Below, one piece after another: positions 38,650 to 47,066 of a stretch of DNA of 64,000 bases. The notes under the pieces were generated by a model, which had not been told where the DNA came from, did not search any database, and was given only the letters and a program-made list of their open reading frames with translations. This DNA comes from Catelliglobosispora koreensis DSM 44566 (GTDB lineage Bacteria > Actinomycetota > Actinomycetes > Mycobacteriales > Micromonosporaceae). The stretch's first letter is position 1. Each line of letters starts with the position of its first letter. The position numbers and the translations under genes are program-made. The DNA is taken from positions 1,443,911 through 1,507,910 of the forward strand of contig NZ_KB903249.1 of assembly GCF_000379685.1 (NCBI RefSeq), in the 5' to 3' direction.

Positions 38650-41600
38650 CTAACGGTAGGCGCGGATGATGGTCTGCTCCACCTCGCTTCCGGCGGTGCC
38701 GCGTGCCTTTACCCGCAAGGAAACGAACTGCCCGGCGGCGGCCTGTGGAAGGCTGGCGCTAAAGGTTTCCAAGCCCTCTCGGCGCACGATGACCTGTTGC
38801 CACGTCACTCCGTCGTCAGTGGAGACCTGCAAGGCGAAAGAAGAGATGAATTGCCAAGGCACGCCATGCGCCTGCCGGACCGTGAACGAGGCCCTTCCCG
38901 CGGCCGGGTGGTTGTTCGCGTCGAGCGGCAGCGCGTAGTCCACTGACAGCAAGGGCAGTGGGGCACTGGCCGTTCCCTTGGGTGCACCCGAGCGGAAGGT
39001 CCACGCCGTCACGACCCGGTTCGAGACGGGCAGATAGCCACTGGCGTCCACGTCATGGGTGAGCCGGTAGGTGCCCGCCTGTTCAGGAACCGCGAATTCG
39101 CCCATGTATCCCTGGCGGATCGCGATCGGCTCACCGTTGAACTCCAGCGTGAGCTCGCCGTTTCCGATCTCGAAACAGGTGAACCGCTGATGCTGGTCAG
39201 TCATGGGCACGAGCATGATCGACATGTTGCCCCGTGTGCGGGAAGGTTTCGTTGGCTCACAACCGCTTTGGGAGGTCGCCGGGTTGTCGTACCAGTCGGG
39301 GCGCAGCGGCTGGCGTACCCACGTCTTCTGGTGCCGGCTGCCGGCCTCGTAGGTAAGGATGCCTTCCTGCGTGACGACCCCAAACCCGATGCCGCCGTTG
39401 TAGAACGCCTCATCGACGTAGCCGTATCCGGGGGAGAGGTAGTCGGTGCGCCGGTGCGGCAGGTTGTCCGTGTCGTTTTCCATGACGTAGATTCCTGACG
39501 GGCTAAATCCGTAACGCTTGTGCTGCACATAGGTCGGATCCGTGTCGAGGCGGTGGAACAACTGATCGATGCGGATGAGGCGTGATTGTTCGGCCCGGGT
39601 GAACCGGTAGTTCAGGTCGGCCGGAATACCATTTCCGTTGGCGCGCAACAGATCGTAGAGGAACGGGCTCGGCTCGTCGCCCGGCTTCAGGAGACTGAAC
39701 GTCGTAAACGTCTCGAACTTGCCGACTCCGGCGCTGCCGACAGGGCTGGCGAACAAGCTCTCCTCGCGTGCGGCGTCTCCCCAGGCGAAGGCGAAGTTGT
39801 ACCAGCTTTGGCCGCGTCTGGCCGATTGCTCATAGGTGATCCCCTTGGCGTTGGGCACCGTGTCAACACCTTCGACGGTCGCGGTGACCGGCTTGGCTTT
39901 GGCGCCATCGAGGACGAAAGCCGTGTCAGCAGCGATGGTGATGTCGGCGCTGCCAACGATCGCCGCGATGTCCGGGCTGAACTGACCGACCGAGCCCAGG
40001 ATGCTGTAGCGCCCCGCGGGCACGCGCATCGTGAAGCCCGGCCCACCCGGCGTAACGAAGAACATCGCCTTCGAAATCGAGGGATCGTCAAGGTTCACGA
40101 GGTCGCCGAACCCGTAAACGAACCCTTCCGGGTCGGTTCCCGGTGTCAGCGTGGCGGTCAGATGGACATCGAACGAAGGTGGCTCAACATAGAACGTCAC
40201 GGGTGTTATCGCGACCGAGTCGCGCCCCTTCGCGGTGACGGTCGCCGTGTAGAAGCCGGAGGCGAGTGAGGCCCGGTTGACTGTGAGCTTGCTGCCCTGC
40301 AGCGTGACAGCGCCAGCAGGCACCGCTTTGCCCAGCCGGTCCGTCGCGGACAGGCTGGTCTGCACGGGCTCGCTCCAGCTGAGTTTCGCCTCGGTGCCCT
40401 GGGCGCCGAGGTTGACGATCGGCTGAGCGCTCACGGCGCCCTTGAGCGCACGAGCGACGTTGAGCCGTCCCGATCCGGAAACGTAGGTGTCGTTGCCCCG
40501 CAACGGATCTACCGCGCCGACCAAAGCACTCTTGAGCTGCGCGGGCGTCCAATCCGGGTAGCGCTGTGCGAGGATCGCGGCGCCTCCCGCGACGTGGGGC
40601 GTTGCCATCGAAGTACCAGAAAGGGCGGTGTATTTATCGTCGACCAGCCGGCCAAGTGAGGTGCCCGCGGCGCGCCCAGCGACGATATCCACTCCAGGCG
40701 CGACTAGTTCCGGCTTGGCAGCGCGAGTGTTGATGACCGGCCCATGACTGGAAAACCAAGCTAGGCGGTCGTTTCCGTCGACCGCGCCGACCGTGAGCGC
40801 TTCCGTCGCGGCCGCTGGTGAGCTGATGGCATCCGGTCCGTCGTTTCCAGACGCGACCACGAAGAGCGTGCCGTGCTGCGCGGTCAGGGCGTTGAGCGCC
40901 TGTGACATCGAATCGGTTCCATCGCTTGGTTCCCAGCCGCCGAGGCTCATGTTGACCACCTTGGCGCGAGCGGCGGCCCACTCCATGCCAGCGATGATGT
41001 CGGATTCCTCGCCAAAGCCGTGGTCGTCGAGCACTTTGCCGATCACTAGCTTCGCTTCAGGAGCAACGCCTTTGCGCTCGCCCCTGGCGGCCGCACCCGT
41101 TCCGGCGATCGTGGTGGCGACGTGGGTCCCGTGGCCGTGCCCGTCGCTCGCGTCGCCGCCGGCGACCGTGAAGTCGGCTTGTTCGGACACCTGGCCTGCC
41201 AGGTCGGGGTGGGTGAAGTCAGCACCGGTGTCGAGGACGGCGACCTTGACCCCCTGCCCGGTGTGGCCCGACTCCCACGCCTGCGGCGCGCTCACCTGGG
41301 TGAGATTGCGGTCCATCCGGCTTTGCGTCACCCGCACCCGCCGGTCCAATCTGACCAGTGCGCTTGCCGTGCCGGCGGTGTTTGCCCTGAGCGACTTCGC
41401 GTGCGCGCCAAGGGTTTGCAGGAAGTTCGTTCCCTTCAGGTGCTTCAGTGCCACCGAGCCGATGCTCTTCAGAGCCGTTCCCTTCGCCACACCGGCTTCC
41501 TGCCGCACGATCAGCGGAAGCTCCTTGGTGCTCGCGTCGTCATAGCCTTCCTGGATCAGTGTGGTGACGTCGAACAGCTTGGGATCGAGCACCGAGCCGA

Positions 41601-41886
41601 GCAGCGGAGCGGCTTCGAGCGGCACGACCCGGGCATGCCCGTCCGGCCCGCAACCGCGCACCTGCACACCACTCGGCTTGGCTGGCTTCACTGAGATGAG
41701 AGGGCACCCCGACCGTCTGGTCACGACAGTCACGACATCGCCGGTCAACAGCGTCACCGTGTATCGCTGGGCATCGGGTGACGGGGTGCCCTGCGCCGCC
41801 GCAGGCTGGATCACGCCTTGCATGGTCGCCACCACTACCAGTGGCAGACTCAGCAGAAGCGAGGCTTTGCGTCTCCATTTGGTCAT
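38650..41886 (-). CDS. Secreted subtilisin-family (S8) serine protease
   Basis: A 1078-residue exported protease. The signal peptide is residues 1-31 (basic MTKWRRK, hydrophobic core, PAAAQ). A propeptide-like region follows (YTVTLLTGDVVTVVTRRSG). The catalytic triad is complete: D219 in VAVLDTGADFTHPDL, H252 in GHGHGTHVA, S426 in LSGTSMATPHVAGG. About 550 C-terminal residues are beta-rich and probably mediate substrate binding or wall association. It resembles large Streptomyces extracellular S8 proteases. An exact 10-bp inverted repeat sits just upstream of its ATG. It may share a transcript with the small secreted protein upstream. Confidence 0.95.
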   Translation of the reverse strand: MTKWRRKASLLLSLPLVVVATMQGVIQPAAAQGTPSPDAQRYTVTLLTGDVVTVVTRRSGCPLISVKPAKPSGVQVRGCGPDGHARVVPLEAAPLLGSVLDPKLFDVTTLIQEGYDDASTKELPLIVRQEAGVAKGTALKSIGSVALKHLKGTNFLQTLGAHAKSLRANTAGTASALVRLDRRVRVTQSRMDRNLTQVSAPQAWESGHTGQGVKVAVLDTGADFTHPDLAGQVSEQADFTVAGGDASDGHGHGTHVATTIAGTGAAARGERKGVAPEAKLVIGKVLDDHGFGEESDIIAGMEWAAARAKVVNMSLGGWEPSDGTDSMSQALNALTAQHGTLFVVASGNDGPDAISSPAAATEALTVGAVDGNDRLAWFSSHGPVINTRAAKPELVAPGVDIVAGRAAGTSLGRLVDDKYTALSGTSMATPHVAGGAAILAQRYPDWTPAQLKSALVGAVDPLRGNDTYVSGSGRLNVARALKGAVSAQPIVNLGAQGTEAKLSWSEPVQTSLSATDRLGKAVPAGAVTLQGSKLTVNRASLASGFYTATVTAKGRDSVAITPVTFYVEPPSFDVHLTATLTPGTDPEGFVYGFGDLVNLDDPSISKAMFFVTPGGPGFTMRVPAGRYSILGSVGQFSPDIAAIVGSADITIAADTAFVLDGAKAKPVTATVEGVDTVPNAKGITYEQSARRGQSWYNFAFAWGDAAREESLFASPVGSAGVGKFETFTTFSLLKPGDEPSPFLYDLLRANGNGIPADLNYRFTRAEQSRLIRIDQLFHRLDTDPTYVQHKRYGFSPSGIYVMENDTDNLPHRRTDYLSPGYGYVDEAFYNGGIGFGVVTQEGILTYEAGSRHQKTWVRQPLRPDWYDNPATSQSGCEPTKPSRTRGNMSIMLVPMTDQHQRFTCFEIGNGELTLEFNGEPIAIRQGYMGEFAVPEQAGTYRLTHDVDASGYLPVSNRVVTAWTFRSGAPKGTASAPLPLLSVDYALPLDANNHPAAGRASFTVRQAHGVPWQFISSFALQVSTDDGVTWQQVIVRREGLETFSASLPQAAAGQFVSLRVKARGTAGSEVEQTIIRAYR

Positions 41887-41890
41887 GAAC

Positions 41891-41931
41891 CCGAAAACGT
41901 TTGCGGTCGATGTCCGGTTGCACGTTTTCGG
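41891..41931 (-). repeat. 10-bp inverted repeat at the subtilase start, candidate operator
   Basis: CCGAAAACGT (41891-41900) and ACGTTTTCGG (41922-41931) are exact complements, with arm centres 31 bp apart (three helical turns). One arm is 5 bp from the subtilase ATG where the ribosome-binding site should be; no clear Shine-Dalgarno is otherwise present. It could bind a dimeric regulator or form an RNA hairpin. Confidence 0.6.
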
Positions 41932-41939
41932 ACAATTTC

Positions 41940-42410
41940 TCAGGTTCGCTGTGGCGAGTAAACCGTGTGGAACCGAAGTGGCTGGCCAGGCGCTGTTGAG
42001 CCCATCATCAACTTGCCCTTGGCGATGGGGCTAGGAAGACCCCAGCCAAGACCGGTGCAAGCCAGCGTTTGACCGTAGGTGAGCACCTTGCTGCAGGTCG
42101 CTGATCCCGTGGCGGTCGCGCCGGTTAGGGAAACCTGAATCGAGACGGTGGCCACGGTGTGGAAGCTGGTGACCCAGCCGTAGGCCCGGACCGGGGAACC
42201 GTTGTAGCCAAAGTGTTCCAGGCACACTGTGACGTAGAGGCTCGGCAGGTACGGATTGGGTGCTTGAGTGTTGGAACACGTGTAGTACGTCGCCGCCGCT
42301 GCCGGAGCGCTGGTGGCCACGACGCCACCGATGGCGATCAGCCCGATCGCGGCTGTTTTGGCGATGAGGTGTCGAAGTCTCATGCGAGCCAGGATGAAAC
42401 TGTCCGTCAC
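41940..42410 (-). CDS. Small secreted four-cysteine protein of unknown function
   Basis: A 156-residue protein with a signal peptide ending SAPAAAA and a mature domain of about 115 residues with four cysteines (YTCS, VTVC, ATCS, LACT), enough for two disulfides. It is rich in Thr, Ser, Gly and Tyr and looks like a beta fold. I do not recognise the family. GTG 42410 is used because GAAGG lies 5 nt before it; ATG 42383 would give a more usual signal-peptide length. It precedes the subtilase on the same strand by 53 bp and could be its substrate, inhibitor or partner, but this is only proximity. Confidence 0.7.
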   Translation of the reverse strand: MTDSFILARMRLRHLIAKTAAIGLIAIGGVVATSAPAAAATYYTCSNTQAPNPYLPSLYVTVCLEHFGYNGSPVRAYGWVTSFHTVATVSIQVSLTGATATGSATCSKVLTYGQTLACTGLGWGLPSPIAKGKLMMGSTAPGQPLRFHTVYSPQRT

Positions 42411-42497
42411 GGTGCCTTCAAGGGCGAGTCAAGGTCCAGTCAGTGCCTAGGCTGTCCAGGGAACCGGCACGAACGCGGGCTCGTCGAAAGGGACATG

Positions 42498-43280
42498 ATG
42501 AAGATTGCGTCTGCCTTGATGGGCGTGCTAGTTCTGGCGGCTGGCTGCGGTGGGATCAGCCAACCTGGAGGCCCGGGAGACTCCAAGGTGAACACCCTTG
42601 TCGGGCGGACCTTCCTGTCAACGGAGGTCAAGGGGCACTCCCTGGTGCAAGGCAGCCGCGTCTCGGTCGCCTTCCCGGAAAAAGGCAAAGTGACCGTCCA
42701 GGGCGGATGCAATCACCTTTTCGGCACCGTGGTGGACGAGCCGGGTGACAAACTGGTGATCACCGACATGGGTGGCACCGATATGGGCTGTGACCAGCCG
42801 CTCATGCAACAGGACGAGTGGCTCACCAAGTTCCTGACCAGCAAGCCGGTCTGGGCGCTGACGGGCGACAAGCTCGTCTTGACCGGAACCAACGAGGAGC
42901 TGACGCTGGTGGACCGCAAAGTGGCCGACCCCGATCGCAAGCTGACCGGCACGAAATGGGTCGTGGACACCCTGCTCGAAGGTGATTCGGCCTCATCGAT
43001 CCCGCAGGGAGCCGAAGCCCACCTGACGTTCACCGACGACGGCAAGGTCACCGGTAATACGGGCTGCAACGCCCTGACCGGTTCGGCTAAGGTCTCCGGC
43101 AACAAGATCGTCTTCAGTGCGGTCGCCACGACGAAGATGCTCTGCGCTGGCGCGGCAGGCGAGCTGGAAAAGGCCGTCCTGCCGATCCTCGAGGGCGAAG
43201 TGACGATGAAGATCGATGCTAATAGGCTCGAACTCAAGCAGGCCGGTGGCAAAGGACTTCAGCTCAAGGCCACCGCGTAA
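42498..43280 (+). CDS. Lipoprotein with two META (HslJ-like) domains
   Basis: A 260-residue predicted lipoprotein: signal peptide with lipobox LAAGC, then two tandem META domains, each with the typical core (first VTVQGGCNHLFGTV; second GKVTGNTGCNALTGSAKV) followed by a paired cysteine (MGCDQ and MLCAG). META proteins such as HslJ are linked to heat and novobiocin stress in E. coli; the mechanism is unknown. ATG 42498 is preferred to ATG 42495 because of its spacing from GAAAGG. It is divergent from the small secreted protein. Confidence 0.88.
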   Translation: MKIASALMGVLVLAAGCGGISQPGGPGDSKVNTLVGRTFLSTEVKGHSLVQGSRVSVAFPEKGKVTVQGGCNHLFGTVVDEPGDKLVITDMGGTDMGCDQPLMQQDEWLTKFLTSKPVWALTGDKLVLTGTNEELTLVDRKVADPDRKLTGTKWVVDTLLEGDSASSIPQGAEAHLTFTDDGKVTGNTGCNALTGSAKVSGNKIVFSAVATTKMLCAGAAGELEKAVLPILEGEVTMKIDANRLELKQAGGKGLQLKATA

Positions 43281-43289
43281 TCTGAGGTT

Positions 43290-44183
43290 ATGCAGGGTGT
43301 TTTCCTCCCGCGATTGCGGGAGCCGGTGCGCACCATCGCCGGCCGGACGTTTGACTTCGATCGTCAAGTCGCCGTGATGGCGGTGGTCAACCGGACACCC
43401 GACTCGTTCTACGACAAGGGCGCGACGTTCGCTCTCGACAAGGCGGTGTCCGCAGTGGACAAAGCCGTTGCCGACGGAGCCGACTGGGTCGACATCGGCG
43501 GGGTGAAGTTCTCGCCCAACGATGGGGAAGTCTCCGCCGAGGTGGAGGCCGACCGCGTGCTGCCAGTGGTTGAGGCCGCCGTGAAAACGGGTGCCGTGGT
43601 CAGTGTCGATACGTTCCGGGCGAGCGTCGCCGAAGCGGCGCTCGACGCCGGGGCGCACGTCGTCAACGACACCACCGGTTTGCACGATCCCGCGCTCGCC
43701 GATCTCGTGGCCGCCAGGCCGCACACACAACTGATCATCACGCACAGCCTGGCGAAGCCGCGCACACACTATCCGCAGCCGCAATACGCCGATATCGCGG
43801 CGGAGATCGCGCTGTTCCTGCGCAACCGGGTCGATGTGGCGCTCAGCCGTGGCGTTCAACCGGGACAGATCATCATCGATCCCGGGCACGACCTGAACAA
43901 GAACACCTATCACACACTTGAGCTCACGCGACGGCTCAGTGAAATCGCCGAGGTGGGATACCCCTGCCTGGCAGCTGTGTCCAACAAGGACTTCGTGGGC
44001 GAGACCCTCGACCGTCCCCACGGTGAGCGGATCGCGGGCAGCCTGGCCGCCGCCGTCTACAGCATCTTGCAAGGAGCCCGGATCGTGCGAATGCACAACG
44101 TCAAGGAATCGGTCGACGCGGTGCGCATGACCGAAGCCATCATCGGCTGGCGCAAGCCCGCCTACACCGTGCACAACATGTGA
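43290..44183 (+). CDS. folP2: Dihydropteroate synthase-like protein, FolP2 type
   Basis: A 297-residue TIM-barrel protein of the pterin-binding family. It resembles mycobacterial FolP2: AVMAVVNRTPDSFYDKGATF replaces the NVTPDSFSDGG of true DHPS, and it has VDIGGVKFSPND, VSVDTFRA, IIDPGHDLNKNT and ALSNKD-like AAVSNKDFVGETL. The M. leprae FolP2 was reported not to have DHPS activity, so folate synthesis should not be assumed. It is followed, with a 1-nt overlap, by a shortened RibD-type reductase. Confidence 0.85.
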   Translation: MQGVFLPRLREPVRTIAGRTFDFDRQVAVMAVVNRTPDSFYDKGATFALDKAVSAVDKAVADGADWVDIGGVKFSPNDGEVSAEVEADRVLPVVEAAVKTGAVVSVDTFRASVAEAALDAGAHVVNDTTGLHDPALADLVAARPHTQLIITHSLAKPRTHYPQPQYADIAAEIALFLRNRVDVALSRGVQPGQIIIDPGHDLNKNTYHTLELTRRLSEIAEVGYPCLAAVSNKDFVGETLDRPHGERIAGSLAAAVYSILQGARIVRMHNVKESVDAVRMTEAIIGWRKPAYTVHNM

Positions 44184-44731
44184 TGCGCCACCTAGCCGCC
44201 TATCTGCCCGAGGACCGCAGCAAGAAGCTGTTGCGGATCAACATGGTGTCCTCCTTGGACGGTGCCGCCACCCTCGAAGGCCGCTCCGGTGGCCTCGGTG
44301 GTCCTGCTGACCAAGAGCTCATGCAGACCCTCCGCATGATGGCCGACGTCATTCTCGTTGGTGCCAACACAGTCCGGGTTGAGGGCTACAAGGGGGATCT
44401 GATCGGCGAAGCAGCCCAGCGGTGGCGGCTGGAGCACGGCATGTCCCGGCACCCGGAGTTCATCGAAGCCTCACGCAAACAAGGGCGCCCACTGGAAACG
44501 CTGCTGCCTCAGCTTGAAGGGCACATCCTGTGCGAGGGCGGGCCACACATCGTCGCCGCACTGGCCGGTTTGGACGCCATCGACGAGCTGTGCCTGACGA
44601 TCGGTCCACTGCTGGCAGGCCCGGGTGAAGGACGGATCAGCGAGGGTACGCCACACCCGTTGCGGCGCATGAATCTTGTGCACGCCATCCCCGACGGAGA
44701 CCTGCTCTTCTTGCGCTATGCCCGCGTCTAG
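44183..44731 (+). CDS. RibD-type reductase (Rv2671-like) with internal deletion
   Basis: A 182-residue RibD C-terminal-domain protein. The start (LRINMVSSLDGAATLEGRSGG), ADVILVGANTVRVEGYKG, the CEGGP loop and DELCLTIGPLLAG align with M. tuberculosis Rv2671, which can act as a dihydrofolate reductase substitute. About 50 residues between the helix after VEGYKG and CEGGP are missing; there the protein runs straight from SRHP through a short linker to HILCEGG. The deletion is in frame, with no stop or shift. ATG 44183 overlaps the folP2 stop; GTG 44180 is an alternative. The stop codon shares CTAG with the convergent VWA gene. Confidence 0.8.
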   Translation: MRHLAAYLPEDRSKKLLRINMVSSLDGAATLEGRSGGLGGPADQELMQTLRMMADVILVGANTVRVEGYKGDLIGEAAQRWRLEHGMSRHPEFIEASRKQGRPLETLLPQLEGHILCEGGPHIVAALAGLDAIDELCLTIGPLLAGPGEGRISEGTPHPLRRMNLVHAIPDGDLLFLRYARV

Positions 44732-45900
44732 CTGGGCTTGACGCGTATAGCGCTGATCCAGGCGGGCGGCGCGGGCGGATTGTCGCCCACGAGGCCCGCG
44801 ATGACACGCGTGGCCGCGAAAGGCGCCTCGGGCCAAGGCGTGTAGCCATCCGTCAGCACGACGACGATGTGCGGTGGATCGGGCCGTTTCATCGCCTGGC
44901 TGATGCCCACGCGCATATCCGTGCCCCCGCCACCGGCCAGCTCCACTTCGCGGACACTGCTGACGGCCCGCGCTGCGTGCACATCGGCGTCGCAGGCGAG
45001 CACATTCACCCGGTTGCCGCCGATGCCAACAGCGCGCAGGACGCCGCTGACCTCCCCGAGCACCTCGGCGAAATCGTCGGAAGACATCGAGCCGGAGGTG
45101 TCGATGACGATCGCGACCCGCGGCACCGGCTGGCGCAGACGAGGCAGCACCACGCGTGGCAGGGCCGCGTTGCGGCGTGACGGCCGCTGAAAGGTGTAGT
45201 CGACCGCTCCCGAGGCCCACGCCGCCGCTTCACGGACCGCACCGGTGAGGGCACGGCGCCAGTCGATGGTCGGCTCCAGCACCTCGTCAGCCCACCGCTT
45301 CCAGCCGTTGGCGATGGTGCCGCGCGAGCGCACGTGCTGGCGGATGCCTTCAGCGGTTTGCCGGCGGATCGCCGCAGCCTCCACTTCGGACACTCCGGTA
45401 GCACCGGTGCCGCCCAGCTCCCAGGGCTGTGCCGTCCCGTGCGCACCTGAACCACAGTTGGGCCCGTGCGGCGTTGGTGGAATATGCGGCAGGTATTGCT
45501 CGAACATCTGGCCATCGGGCAGGCCAAAGGTGCCGGGGTGAAAACCCCCGTCTGGCAGCGAAACATGATCCGCGAGCAGATCGTCATTGATTTCGCAGTC
45601 TTGCGCGATGTTCACGCGCGGCCAGTCGCGGCGGTCGCTCTCGGGAAGCAGCGCGCTGCGGCCGTGGTGGTCGCGCAGCAGGTGGCCGATCTCGTGAATC
45701 CACACCCCAGCCAGCTCGGGCACGGGAGTTCTGTCCACAAACGACGGTGAAACGTAGCAGCGCCAGTGCTTGTCGACGCCCATCGTCTGAATCTCGGCGG
45801 ATTCGATGACGGTCAGGCTGAACAGAGCGGTGGCGAAGTAGGGCCGGTCGTTGGCCGCCCGGAAGCGGGCCGCTAACAACTTCGTGCGGTCCAGGGTCAT
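44728..45900 (-). CDS. Metallopeptidase-like (HExxH) and VWA-domain protein, MoxR partner
   Basis: A 390-residue protein. The N-terminal half is a zincin-like domain with VWIHEIGHLLRDHH (H69-E70, H73) and NIAQDCEINDDLL, as in the DUF2201 putative metallopeptidase family. The C-terminal half is a von Willebrand A domain with the metal-adhesion site DTSGS (267-271), the threonine in GGGGTDMRVG and LTDGYTPWP. The two are joined by a helical segment. VWA proteins of this type act with MoxR ATPases to remodel targets, and the peptidase domain suggests a cleavage step. The ATG overlaps the MoxR stop (ATGA). Last gene of the accessory operon. Confidence 0.92.
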   Translation of the reverse strand: MTLDRTKLLAARFRAANDRPYFATALFSLTVIESAEIQTMGVDKHWRCYVSPSFVDRTPVPELAGVWIHEIGHLLRDHHGRSALLPESDRRDWPRVNIAQDCEINDDLLADHVSLPDGGFHPGTFGLPDGQMFEQYLPHIPPTPHGPNCGSGAHGTAQPWELGGTGATGVSEVEAAAIRRQTAEGIRQHVRSRGTIANGWKRWADEVLEPTIDWRRALTGAVREAAAWASGAVDYTFQRPSRRNAALPRVVLPRLRQPVPRVAIVIDTSGSMSSDDFAEVLGEVSGVLRAVGIGGNRVNVLACDADVHAARAVSSVREVELAGGGGTDMRVGISQAMKRPDPPHIVVVLTDGYTPWPEAPFAATRVIAGLVGDNPPAPPAWISAIRVKPS

Positions 45901-47066
45901 AGCCGGCCAGACAGCTGCAGCACTTCCACGAAGGCGTCGATGTCTGGCGGAACGGGCCAGGCCGGGTCACGCATCGCCGCCAGATCCATGGCGGCCCGTG
46001 CCGCCACGTCGGGCACGCCAGCGTCGACCGCTTTGGCGAGCACTGTCCAGCCGGCGTTCCAGCGTTGCTGGGTGACGCGCATCTGAATGGCGGCAACGGT
46101 CGCCGTGAGGAAAGCCAGCTGACGGTCGCCGCGGTTGGGCAGCTTGAACGCCGCCGGGTCGGCCAGCACCCGCTCGGGGTCGGGCAGGTCGAGTTCGTCG
46201 AGGTAGGTCACGAACTCCAGGCCGGACCCGTTGCCAATGGCGCCAATGACAGCGGTGCTCAAAGCATCCTTCGACGTGCCGCTGCAGTGGTGGAAAGCCA
46301 GCAGCCGCAACACCATCTCCCACGTGCGGGGCGAGGGCCAGGCGCCGCCCCGGGCTTCGGTGTCGGTGGGAAGGTGGTGCGTCAGGCCGGGTCGCGCGGT
46401 GAGGAAGCCAGCGATCGAACCACGGGCTTTGGCCAGCGCACTATCCATTTTGGAGCGATCGAGCGCGGGAATCTCAATCGACGGCCACGTTCCGCCGAGC
46501 CCGCGCGCGACCACACGAGGGTCATGCGCCCAGTAAAGGTGCACGAACCGGTTGGCCAGTGGTGGGCTCAGGTGCCAGCCATCGGCGGCACTGCTGGCCG
46601 GGTTGGCGGCCGCGACGATCCGCACCCGCGCGGGCAGGCTGAGGCTGCCGACCCGGCGCTCCAGCACGACACGCAGCAAGGCGGCCTGCACTGCCGGTGG
46701 TGCCGAGGACAGCTCGTCGAAGAACAGCAGCCCTTCGCCACTGCGCGCCAGGCGCACCGCCCAGTCGGGCGGGGCCATCGGAACGCCTTCCACGGCAGGG
46801 TTTTCGCCGATGATGGGCAGCCCGGAAAAGTCCGACGGTTCGTGCACGCTGGCGATGACGGTCTCCAGCGGGACGCCGATCCCTTCGGCGAGCTGTTGCA
46901 GCGTCGCCGATTTCCCGATGCCGGGCTCGCCCCACAGCAACACGGGCAGGTTCGCTGACACGGCAAGCGCTAGCGCGTCAGCCCGGGGGTCGGTGACCCG
47001 TTCGGTGCGGGTGGCCCGGGTGGCCGCGATCAGGTCGTCGGCGGCCTCAAGACGCGCGGCGGTCAT
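45897..47066 (-). CDS. MoxR-family AAA+ ATPase
   Basis: A 389-residue AAA+ protein with Walker A GEPGIGKS (46-53), Walker B LLFFDELSS (D117-E118), sensor 1 in VAAANPAS and the arginine region PPLANRFVHLYW. MoxR ATPases work as chaperone-like rings with VWA-domain partners; the partner gene follows with a 4-bp overlap. The ankyrin gene upstream also overlaps by 4 bp. The C-terminal 180 residues are helical and less conserved. Confidence 0.94.
   Translation of the reverse strand: MTAARLEAADDLIAATRATRTERVTDPRADALALAVSANLPVLLWGEPGIGKSATLQQLAEGIGVPLETVIASVHEPSDFSGLPIIGENPAVEGVPMAPPDWAVRLARSGEGLLFFDELSSAPPAVQAALLRVVLERRVGSLSLPARVRIVAAANPASSAADGWHLSPPLANRFVHLYWAHDPRVVARGLGGTWPSIEIPALDRSKMDSALAKARGSIAGFLTARPGLTHHLPTDTEARGGAWPSPRTWEMVLRLLAFHHCSGTSKDALSTAVIGAIGNGSGLEFVTYLDELDLPDPERVLADPAAFKLPNRGDRQLAFLTATVAAIQMRVTQQRWNAGWTVLAKAVDAGVPDVAARAAMDLAAMRDPAWPVPPDIDAFVEVLQLSGRL

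Noticed and set aside
42993-44174. Minus-strand open frame of 393 codons opposite META and folP2 genes
   Set aside because: It crosses two well-supported plus-strand genes and has an Arg/His-rich shadow composition.
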